Shown here in pieces: positions 1-5,109 of a stretch of DNA of 5,109 nucleotides. The stretch is from Lachnospira sp. UBA4285. Lineage in GTDB: Bacteria > Bacillota > Clostridia > Lachnospirales > Lachnospiraceae. Made by a program: the position numbers and the translations under genes. The DNA is taken from positions 1 through 5,109 of the forward strand of contig DGVL01000074.1 of NCBI GenBank assembly GCA_002394965.1, given 5' to 3'. The notes beneath the pieces are model-generated. The model had not been told where the DNA came from. It saw only the letters and a program-made list of their open reading frames with translations, and made no database searches. The first letter of the stretch is position 1, and the number at the start of each line of letters is the position of its first letter.

Positions 1-2
1 AC

Positions 3-182
3 TGGGTGGAGCAGCAGTATCTTCCCGACGAGATTCGTGAAGAACAGATCTATGAGCCGAATGACATCGGCCACGAGACAGATATCAAGGCGTATTTCAG
101 AAAAATCGGGAAAGAACCGGAGAGATACGCTTACGTTGATCCGTCGCTCTCCGGGAAGCCCGAGAAACCATGGGAAGATTGA
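3..182 (+). CDS. rarA: C-terminal fragment of RarA/MgsA-type AAA+ ATPase (replication-associated recombination protein)
   Basis: An open frame enters from the left edge and ends at TGA 180-182, giving 59 residues. It begins WVEQQYLPDEI and continues IYEPNDIGHETDIKAYF. This matches the end of RarA/MgsA proteins, where a QQYLPDEL-type motif is followed by a YxP..xGxE segment and a short charged helix. In the family, RarA is a cytoplasmic clamp-loader-like ATPase acting at stalled replication forks; the ATPase core would lie outside this window. The last 20 or so residues (from ERYAYVDPSL to KPWED) extend past the usual family end and look unstructured. The gene runs toward the dehydratase operon and is probably functionally unrelated to it. 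The call rests on a short tail only; the family is likely but not certain. Confidence 0.7.
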   Translation, partial: WVEQQYLPDEIREEQIYEPNDIGHETDIKAYFRKIGKEPERYAYVDPSLSGKPEKPWED

Positions 183-291
183 GCGTTGAGTAAGGCAGTC
201 TGCAAAGGCAAAGAAGCAATGATCGGGCGTGATGCGATATTCCAATATGTGAAAAGGATATCATTTTAACCGTGGAAATAGTATATCTGCG

Positions 292-2046
292 TTAATACTT
301 CAGATATGCCCCTTCCATCGGACTTGCTGCATGTTCTGAGAACAGCCGGAGCACGCCGCTCTTGTAGCGCAGTGGCTTAGGCGTCCATTTCTTTTTCCGC
401 GCGTCCAGGATCTCCTTCATCTCCGCAGGCGTTTTCCTCTCACCCTTCACGCCAATGATATTCAGCTTTCTCTCCGGAACATTGATCTCAATCAGATCGT
501 CCTGCTCCACGAGTGCAATTGGTCCGCCCTCCTGTGCTTCGGGACTTACATGCCCGATCACCGGGCCTGTAGATGCACCGGAGAATCGGCCGTCCGTGAT
601 CAGAGCAATGGCTCTTCCAAGCTCAGGATCAGAACTGATCGCCTGTGAGGTATAGAACATTTCCGGCATGCCCGAGCCCTTGGGTCCCTCATAGCGGATA
701 AAAACAGCATCTCCTTTTTCCACTCTGTGGTGGAGAACAGCGTCAAGGCATTCTTCCTCCGAATCGAACGGCCTTGCCTTCAGAACAACATTCTGCAGCT
801 CTTCCGGACACGCGGTGTGCTTGATCACCGCGCCGTCCGGCGCAAGATTGCCTCTCAGGATGGAAATGCTGCCGTTTGAGCCAAGCGGCCTGTCAAACGG
901 ACGGATGATATCTTCCTTCGTCAGATGCACATGATTTCTCTGATTGAAATCATCCAGCCATTTCCGGCACTTCTCATAAAAGCCATTCTGTTTCAGCTCT
1001 TCAAGATTTTCTCCAAGCGTCTTTCCGGTGACTGTCAGGACGTCCAGATGAAGGTACGGCCGGATCTCCTCCATAATGGCCGGCACGCCTCCTGCATAGT
1101 AAAATACTTCTGCAGGCCACTTTCCTGTCGGACGCACATCCAGCAGGTATCTTGCTCCGCGGTGAATACGGTCAAAATCCTCGCCGGTCAGTTCTATGCC
1201 ATATTCGTGTGCAATTGCAGGAATGTGCATGACAGCATTGGTAGAACCGGAGATCGCCGCGTGTACCAGAATCGCATTCTCGAAACTCTTCCTGGTGACA
1301 ATATCGCCGCACCGCAGACCCTCGCGCGCCAGTTCCACACAGCGTCGGCCAGCCTGATAAGCATATTCAATGAGGTCCGGACTTGTGGCCGGCAGCAGAG
1401 CAGACCCGGGAAGCGTCAGCCCGAGGGCTTCTGTCATGATCTGCATGGTGGAAGCAGTGCCGATAAAACTGCATGCGCCGCAGGATGGACAGGCGTTGTG
1501 TTTTGCCCAGTCAAGCCGCGCTCTATCAATCTGCCCGCGCTCGTACTCGGCGCTGTAGTGCCCCAGCTCGTCCAGCGTCAGCATCTCCGGCCCCGCGCTC
1601 ATTGTCCCGCCGGTAACCAGGATGCTGGGGATATTCACCCGCGCCATGCCGATCATATTGCCGGGCATGCCTTTGTCACAGCTGGAGATAAAAACCGCGG
1701 CATCAAAAGGGGTCGCCTTCTCGTGTATTTCGATCATGTTGGCGATCATCTCACGGCTTGCGAGGGAATAATTGATGCCGTCCGTTCCCTGACTGATGCC
1801 ATCGCACATATCTGTGCAGAAATAACGCGCTCCGTGGCCGCCTGCGTCGCGAATCCCCTTTCGGGCTGCCTCTACAAGTTTGTCTAAATGTCCGCTCCCG
1901 GGGTGCGAATCACCGAATGTGCTTTCGATCATGATCTGGGGAATTCCCAGCTCATGAACTTCCCATCCCGTTCCAATCCGTAACGGATCCCATTCGGGTG
2001 CAAGTTTTCTCTGCTGCTGACTGGCAAGATTCTCGTTAGTAATCAA
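292..2046 (-). CDS. IlvD/EDD-family dehydratase A (probable sugar-acid dehydratase)
   Basis: This 584-residue protein is a full-length member of the IlvD/EDD family: Fe-S and Mg-dependent cytoplasmic enzymes that dehydrate dihydroxy acids to 2-keto-3-deoxy acids. Visible landmarks are GDSHPGSGHL (45-54), CTDMCDG (77-83), SCDKGMPG (122-129, with the Cys123 cluster ligand, Asp124 and the Lys125 equivalent to the carbamylated lysine), CPSCGAC (186-192, Cys192 likely cluster ligand), GGSTN-like SGSTN (266-270), RYEGPKGSGMPEM (451-463, Glu453 metal ligand) and ITDGRFSG (483-490, Ser489 the catalytic base). The start is TTG at 2046, supported by AAGGAG five bases upstream. It is the last gene of the operon, 51 bases after the aldolase. 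The aldolase neighbour and the AraC regulator favour a sugar acid such as an aldonate over dihydroxyisovalerate; this is inference and the substrate is unknown. The first family cysteine (PCNxHL) is absent, as I recall also for E. coli IlvD; Cys81 may substitute. Confidence 0.93.
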   Translation of the reverse strand: MITNENLASQQQRKLAPEWDPLRIGTGWEVHELGIPQIMIESTFGDSHPGSGHLDKLVEAARKGIRDAGGHGARYFCTDMCDGISQGTDGINYSLASREMIANMIEIHEKATPFDAAVFISSCDKGMPGNMIGMARVNIPSILVTGGTMSAGPEMLTLDELGHYSAEYERGQIDRARLDWAKHNACPSCGACSFIGTASTMQIMTEALGLTLPGSALLPATSPDLIEYAYQAGRRCVELAREGLRCGDIVTRKSFENAILVHAAISGSTNAVMHIPAIAHEYGIELTGEDFDRIHRGARYLLDVRPTGKWPAEVFYYAGGVPAIMEEIRPYLHLDVLTVTGKTLGENLEELKQNGFYEKCRKWLDDFNQRNHVHLTKEDIIRPFDRPLGSNGSISILRGNLAPDGAVIKHTACPEELQNVVLKARPFDSEEECLDAVLHHRVEKGDAVFIRYEGPKGSGMPEMFYTSQAISSDPELGRAIALITDGRFSGASTGPVIGHVSPEAQEGGPIALVEQDDLIEINVPERKLNIIGVKGERKTPAEMKEILDARKKKWTPKPLRYKSGVLRLFSEHAASPMEGAYLKY

Positions 2047-2051
2047 AATGT

Positions 2052-2057
2052 CTCCTT
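2052..2057 (-). promoter_or_regulatory. Ribosome binding site supporting the TTG start of dehydratase A
   Basis: On the minus strand the sequence reads AAGGAG, then five bases, then TTG. It decides the non-ATG start at 2046; there is no competing ATG with a ribosome site nearby. Confidence 0.75.
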
Positions 2058-2077
2058 AAAAGAATCCGTTGATGACG

Positions 2078-2096
2078 GTGAACAACCGGATACAGG
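2078..2096 (+). repeat. Second copy of the operator-like motif, inverted, between aldolase and dehydratase A
   Basis: The plus strand reads GTGAACAACCGGATACAGG. The minus strand at 4716-4699 reads GTGAAAACCGGATACAGG. The two differ only by one inserted C, and 13 bases (2084-2096 and 4711-4699) match without a break. This copy fills much of the 51-base gap between the aldolase stop and the ribosome site of dehydratase A. Its orientation relative to transcription is opposite to that of the copy at the promoter. It may be a second operator or a relic of rearrangement. Confidence 0.4.
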
Positions 2097-2097
2097 G

Positions 2098-2871
2098 TCA
2101 TGCTTCTTGCAGCGCCTCTCTGACCACCTGCCGGTATCCGTCGACCAGAATACAGACGTCAAGTCCGATGGTGGCGCTGTCGAAATTCATTGCAAAATAC
2201 TGCCTTGCCTTCTGAGCGCTGTCGCAATACGTTATGCAGAACTTTCCGGCGGCGTGGCAGGCATCGACGACTTTCTGAATTGCCTTCAGGAAATCCGGGT
2301 TATCGAATTGCCCGGGGATGCCCATAGCGGTGGACAGATCATAAGGCCCGACGAACATGCCGGCGATGCCATCAACGCGAACAATATTATCAATGTCATT
2401 CAGGCAGCCGACGGTTTCACACTGCGGAATAAGCAGTGTCTCTTCATTGGCGATTCTGAACCAGTCGTTCAGTGATCCGCCCATATCGTAGGTAAAGCAG
2501 TTGGCCCTCTCTCCGGCGACACCCCGCTCTCCAAGCGGGTAATACTTGCCGTACTCCACAATCTTTCTGACGTCCTCAATGCTGTGTACCTGCGGCACAA
2601 TGAGACCTTTGCAGCCTACATCCAGAAGCCTCAGTATGGCCGGCCGGGAGATTTCGTTGACCCGCGCGAGCGGCGTCAGATTATGGCGCTCAGCCGCGCA
2701 GACGAATTCTCCTGCGCGCTCTGCATCAAAAGGCCCGTGTTCCGTGTCGATCACTACGTAATCCAGGCCTGTTAATCCCATCATTTCCAGCGCTGCAGTA
2801 CTGCCGCTTTCAAAGAAGGAACCGACCGTTTTCTCGCCTCGCTCCATTTTTTCCTTCCAGAGATTTTTCAA
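2098..2871 (-). CDS. HpcH/HpaI-family class II aldolase (2-keto-3-deoxy acid aldolase)
   Basis: The protein belongs to the metal-dependent HpcH/HpaI aldolase family (GarL, RhmA, HpaI), cytoplasmic enzymes that split 2-keto-3-deoxy acids into pyruvate or a related 2-oxo acid and an aldehyde. Residues are numbered from the earlier TTG at 2889; subtract 6 for the start preferred here. DTEHGPFD (48-55) carries the catalytic His51, LARV (74-77) the Arg76 that binds the keto acid, LIVPQV (96-101) the barrel core, RGVAGER (122-128) the family RGV motif, IPQCET (154-159) metal ligand Glu158, and GPYDLS (181-186) metal ligand Asp184. The frame opens at TTG 2889, but a perfect AAAGGAGG lies inside those first codons, seven bases before a second TTG at 2871, so translation most likely starts at 2871 and gives 257 residues, a normal length. 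It lies 37 bases after dehydratase B and 51 before A, so it probably cleaves their product. GarL-like or RhmA-like specificity cannot be decided. Confidence 0.92.
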   Translation of the reverse strand: MKNLWKEKMERGEKTVGSFFESGSTAALEMMGLTGLDYVVIDTEHGPFDAERAGEFVCAAERHNLTPLARVNEISRPAILRLLDVGCKGLIVPQVHSIEDVRKIVEYGKYYPLGERGVAGERANCFTYDMGGSLNDWFRIANEETLLIPQCETVGCLNDIDNIVRVDGIAGMFVGPYDLSTAMGIPGQFDNPDFLKAIQKVVDACHAAGKFCITYCDSAQKARQYFAMNFDSATIGLDVCILVDGYRQVVREALQEA

Positions 2872-2878
2872 TACGTTG

Positions 2879-2886
2879 CCTCCTTT
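2879..2886 (-). promoter_or_regulatory. Strong ribosome binding site that fixes the aldolase start
   Basis: The minus strand reads AAAGGAGG followed by CAACGTA and then TTG (2871-2869). The spacing of seven bases is ideal. An upstream in-frame TTG at 2889 overlaps this site and has no good ribosome site of its own, so the shorter form is preferred. Confidence 0.8.
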
Positions 2887-2908
2887 CAATTCCTGAAGAT
2901 GAACTCCG

Positions 2909-4636
2909 TCATTCGAGTCCCGCTCCCTTCATGGCAGATACCGCATGATCCGTATAAAACTTATAAAATCCTTTCCTCTTTTCTGAACGTTCCGGAATGC
3001 CTTTCTTCGAGCGCTTCCGCAGTTCTTCCGAAGCTTTCTCCGGTGAGCAGGGGACTCCATGGATGCCTGTCATGTTGATCTGCCTCTTTTCACAGTCATA
3101 CGAAATCAGATCCCCATCTTCAATAAAAGCAATCGGCCCGCCGCTTGCTGCCTCCGGGCTGATATGCCCGATGGCAGCGCCCCGGGTCGCTCCGGAAAAA
3201 CGCCCATCTGTAATAAGTGCCACTTTCCCGTTGATGGTCGGATCACATACAATAGCTTCTGTTTCCATCAGCATCTCCGGCATACCGGCCCCGCGCGGGC
3301 CTTCATACCGGATCACCATGATATCTCCCGGATGGATTCTGTGTTCTACAACTGCATTGTAGGCATCCTGCTCACAATCGAAAACTCTGGCCGGGCCAGT
3401 CACCTTTCTCTGCTCAGGAACACATGCCGAATATTTGAAAACACTGCCTTCCGGCGCGATATTGCCCTTCATAACAGCAATGCTTCCGATTTCTTTTACC
3501 TGATCCACAGGTAAAATGACATCATCACGCTTTAATCCATAATTATGCAGATAGCCAAGATTTCTGCTGAACCAGCTGCTGCGCTGAAGATCTTCCAGAT
3601 TCTCTCCCAGGGTCTTGCCAGTTACCGTCATGACATCCAGATCCAGCATATCCTTCAGCATCAGCTCGATCATGGGGACACCGCCGGCGAACCAGAAAGA
3701 CTCGGTCTGATGCATGCCGCTTGGTGTGATATTGCCGATATGCGGCACTTTGTGATTGATTTCATCAAACAGTTCGATGGGAAGATCATATCCCAGTTCT
3801 TTTGCGATGCTGGGCAGATGAAGTGTCGCATTGGTAGAACCACCGATCGCACTGTGCACAATGATGGCATTGCGGAAGGCGGATTCTGTAAGGATCTGGG
3901 ACGGATGAATATCCCGCCGCACGAGCTCCATGATCTGCCGTCCGGCAGCCCTTGCATAATCGAAGATGTCCCTCATCGTGGCGGGAACCAGAGCACTTCC
4001 CGGGAGGGCGAGGCCCAGTGCCTCCGCCATACATTGCATGGTGCTGGCTGTTCCCAGAAATGCGCAGGCTCCGCAGGAGGGGCAGCCGGTCAGCTTATAG
4101 TTCCGAATTTCCTCCGGTGTAATAGCATCTTTTCTTTTCTGGCGCAGAGAGATGTCGCCTGCCAGTATGCTGGTCGTGGCGTCTGGACCCGGCCTCATGC
4201 TGCCGCCGGGAATGAAAATCGACGGAATATCCATTCTCGCGATGGCCTTGAGATGCGCCGGGACCGACTTGTCGCAGCTGGAGGATAAAATCATGCCATC
4301 CCACTGCACCGCGCTCGCGTGCATTTCAACCATATTGGCGATCGCCTCGCGCGATGCCAGGACAACATGCATTCCGGGGCCGCCTTGTGCACATCCATCA
4401 CAGATATCGGTACAGTGGTACTGCGCCGGATAGCCGCCCTTCTCAAATACACCATATCTGGCCTGCTCCGACAGACGGTTCAGATGTACGCTGCCCGGAT
4501 GCGAATCTCCATATACATCGTCGACAAGAATCTGCGGCTTTCTGACATCGGATTCGTCCCAGCCGCTTCCCATCTCAAGGGCATCAAACTGCGCCCACCA
4601 CGCTCTTTCTTTACTGCTTCGCTGCTCCATATTCAT
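2909..4636 (-). CDS. IlvD/EDD-family dehydratase B (probable sugar-acid dehydratase, diverged paralogue of A)
   Basis: This 575-residue protein is a second full-length IlvD/EDD dehydratase and the first structural gene of the operon. It carries GDSHPGSVHL (43-52), CTDICDG (75-81), SCDKSVP (120-126, with Cys121 and Lys123), CPSCGAC (185-191), GGSTN (265-269), RYEGPRGAGMPEM (443-455, Glu445) and ITDGRFSG (475-482, Ser481). All catalytic positions of the family are kept, so it should be active. It aligns with dehydratase A along its whole length but by eye at only about half identity or less (not computed). Differences sit near the active site: CDKSVPAHLK against CDKGMPGNMI, GCAQGGPGM against GISQGTDGI, and RFSGATRG against RFSGASTG, where Arg485 replaces Thr. 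This points to another substrate or stereoisomer. The start is ATG at 4636; ATG 4630, six bases after AGAGAG, is almost equally plausible. Automated tools may call it ilvD, which the context does not support. Confidence 0.93.
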   Translation of the reverse strand: MNMEQRSSKERAWWAQFDALEMGSGWDESDVRKPQILVDDVYGDSHPGSVHLNRLSEQARYGVFEKGGYPAQYHCTDICDGCAQGGPGMHVVLASREAIANMVEMHASAVQWDGMILSSSCDKSVPAHLKAIARMDIPSIFIPGGSMRPGPDATTSILAGDISLRQKRKDAITPEEIRNYKLTGCPSCGACAFLGTASTMQCMAEALGLALPGSALVPATMRDIFDYARAAGRQIMELVRRDIHPSQILTESAFRNAIIVHSAIGGSTNATLHLPSIAKELGYDLPIELFDEINHKVPHIGNITPSGMHQTESFWFAGGVPMIELMLKDMLDLDVMTVTGKTLGENLEDLQRSSWFSRNLGYLHNYGLKRDDVILPVDQVKEIGSIAVMKGNIAPEGSVFKYSACVPEQRKVTGPARVFDCEQDAYNAVVEHRIHPGDIMVIRYEGPRGAGMPEMLMETEAIVCDPTINGKVALITDGRFSGATRGAAIGHISPEAASGGPIAFIEDGDLISYDCEKRQINMTGIHGVPCSPEKASEELRKRSKKGIPERSEKRKGFYKFYTDHAVSAMKGAGLE

Positions 4637-4642
4637 CTCTCT

Positions 4643-4656
4643 GCCGCTTTGGCGGC
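4643..4656 (-). other. GC-rich hairpin in the leader just before dehydratase B
   Basis: The minus strand reads GCCGC-CAAA-GCGGC, a perfect five-base-pair stem with a four-base loop, ending six bases before the ATG at 4636. If transcription begins near the -10 element at 4679-4684 it would lie in a leader of about 36 bases and could influence ribosome access. It has no T-run on the minus strand, so it is not a terminator for the AraC gene. Confidence 0.35.
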
Positions 4657-4678
4657 CTTATAGGTTTTTTCGGCTCTT

Positions 4679-4687
4679 ATTATACCA
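4679..4687 (-). promoter_or_regulatory. Extended -10 promoter element of the dehydratase-aldolase operon
   Basis: The minus strand reads TGGTATAAT, a perfect TATAAT hexamer with the TG extension. No good -35 hexamer is present 16-18 bases upstream (the 17-base spacing position reads GGATAC). A perfect extended -10 without a -35 is typical of promoters that depend on an activator, which fits the adjacent AraC-family gene. The predicted transcription start is near 4672. Confidence 0.6.
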
Positions 4688-4698
4688 AAAGCAGAGGA

Positions 4699-4728
4699 CC
4701 TGTATCCGGTTTTCACGCTTTACCGGTT
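4699..4728 (-). promoter_or_regulatory. Candidate AraC-type operator: two AACCGG half-sites 17 bases apart
   Basis: On the minus strand AACCGG occurs at 4728-4723 and again at 4711-4706, in the same orientation with a 17-base period. The proximal copy continues as AACCGGATACAGG and overlaps the place where a -35 hexamer would be, while the distal copy overlaps the stop codon of the regulator gene. Tandem direct half-sites abutting the -35 region are the usual binding arrangement for AraC-family activators. Assignment to this regulator is inference. Confidence 0.4.
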
Positions 4729-5109
4729 ACGATTGTTCTGCCTGCAGTTTCTCCCGGAAGGCTGCGGGCGTGCAGCCCTCCCGTTCCTTGAACACACGGA
4801 TCAGGTAGTTGGCCGAATTGAAAGCCAGCCGGTCTGCGATTTCGCTGATGCTCAGATCGGTGGACTGCAGCAGCATTCTGGCGCGTTTGATCTTCGCGTT
4901 CCGGACATAATCACTGACGGACAGGCCGGTTTCATTCTTGAACTTTTCGGTCAGATAGTACTCGGTATAGCCGACCAGGGCGGCCAGATCTCTGGCGCGG
5001 ATCTTGCGGTCCAGAGATAATTCGATGTAATCGCAGCATTTCTGGATGGCGTGAGAGCAGTGCGGATTTGCCTGCAGGTGATGTACCCGGTAGATAAAAT
5101 CATGATACA
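4727..5109 (-). CDS. AraC-family transcriptional regulator, C-terminal DNA-binding part (5' end outside window)
   Basis: The last 126 residues of a minus-strand protein enter from the right edge and end at TAA 4729-4727. They form the double helix-turn-helix of AraC/XylS regulators. Counting from the first complete codon at the edge, the first helix-turn-helix covers about 37-60 (IRARDLAALVGYTEYYLTEKF), a linker helix follows (SVSDYVRNAKIKRARMLL, about 63-80), and the second covers about 85-110 (LSISEIADRLAFNSANYLIRVF), followed by the signature GCTPAAFRE (111-119). The ligand-binding N-terminal domain is not visible, so the inducer and exact subfamily are unknown. The gene lies 90 bases upstream of dehydratase B on the same strand, with a promoter in between, and is the obvious candidate regulator of the operon, most likely an activator. 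Confidence 0.93.
   Translation of the reverse strand, partial: YHDFIYRVHHLQANPHCSHAIQKCCDYIELSLDRKIRARDLAALVGYTEYYLTEKFKNETGLSVSDYVRNAKIKRARMLLQSTDLSISEIADRLAFNSANYLIRVFKEREGCTPAAFREKLQAEQS

Noticed and set aside
283..307. Inverted repeat ATATCTG/CAGATAT around the stop codon of dehydratase A, considered as a terminator
   Set aside because: The seven-base stem is AT-rich, the loop is 11 bases long and no T-run follows on either strand. No convincing terminator for either converging gene was found in 183-291.
925..1887. Long plus-strand open frame of 320 codons antisense to dehydratase A
   Set aside because: It lies wholly opposite a strongly recognisable family gene, its translation shows no domain or sensible composition, and no ribosome site was seen. 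It is a by-product of the codon bias of the real gene.
3545..4288. Plus-strand open frame of 247 codons antisense to dehydratase B
   Set aside because: Same reason: a shadow of a conserved gene, with a translation rich in His, Cys and Arg and no recognisable motif.
292..4636. Annotation of the two dehydratases as ilvD for valine/isoleucine synthesis
   Set aside because: No other branched-chain biosynthesis gene is present, there are two diverged copies, and the partner genes are a keto-deoxy-acid aldolase and an AraC-type regulator, which fit sugar-acid breakdown.
4643..4670. GC stem followed by a T-run on the plus strand, considered as a rho-independent terminator
   Set aside because: The T-run begins eight bases after the stem, and no plus-strand gene is present that it could terminate.
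4733..5020. Plus-strand open frame of 95 codons at the right edge
   Set aside because: It is the antisense of the clear AraC-family double helix-turn-helix region.
1..5109. CRISPR array, tRNA/rRNA, insertion sequence or phage element
   Set aside because: Reading both strands showed no regularly spaced repeats, RNA gene landmarks, transposase or integrase motifs; nearly all of the sequence is accounted for by the five genes.

Overview
The window looks like a catabolic locus from a Gram-positive anaerobe, probably a gut Clostridia/Lachnospiraceae-type Firmicute. This is inferred from strong AAGGAG-type ribosome binding sites, TTG start codons, mid-range base composition and the protein types; no taxonomic marker is present.

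Layout. At the left edge is the 3' end of a plus-strand gene (bases 3-182) whose tail resembles the AAA+ ATPase RarA/MgsA. It is a housekeeping neighbour that converges on the locus. After a 109-base gap (183-291) with no convincing gene or terminator, everything else is on the minus strand. In transcription order, right to left, it reads: an AraC-family regulator (only its C-terminal 126 residues, ending at 4727), a 90-base regulatory gap, IlvD/EDD-family dehydratase 'B' (2909-4636), a class II HpcH/HpaI aldolase (2098-2871, start corrected), and IlvD/EDD-family dehydratase 'A' (292-2046). The gaps inside the set are 37 and 51 bases and each downstream gene has its own good ribosome binding site, so B-aldolase-A reads as one operon.

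How the genes could work together. IlvD/EDD enzymes remove water from 2,3-dihydroxy acids, including sugar acids, to give 2-keto-3-deoxy acids. HpcH/HpaI aldolases cleave 2-keto-3-deoxy acids to pyruvate (or a related 2-oxo acid) plus an aldehyde. With an AraC-type regulator this predicts an inducible, non-phosphorylative sugar-acid degradation pathway. Branched-chain amino acid synthesis is unlikely, even though automated pipelines may name both dehydratases ilvD. The substrate cannot be read from the sequence.

Main points of interest: the pairing of two clearly diverged dehydratases around one aldolase; an unusual cysteine layout shared by both (no PCNxHL cysteine, but a Cys directly before the Mg-binding Asp); different residues beside the catalytic serine in A and B; and an 18-19 base near-identical inverted sequence found in two intergenic gaps, one copy overlapping the -35 region of the operon promoter, which may be a regulator operator.
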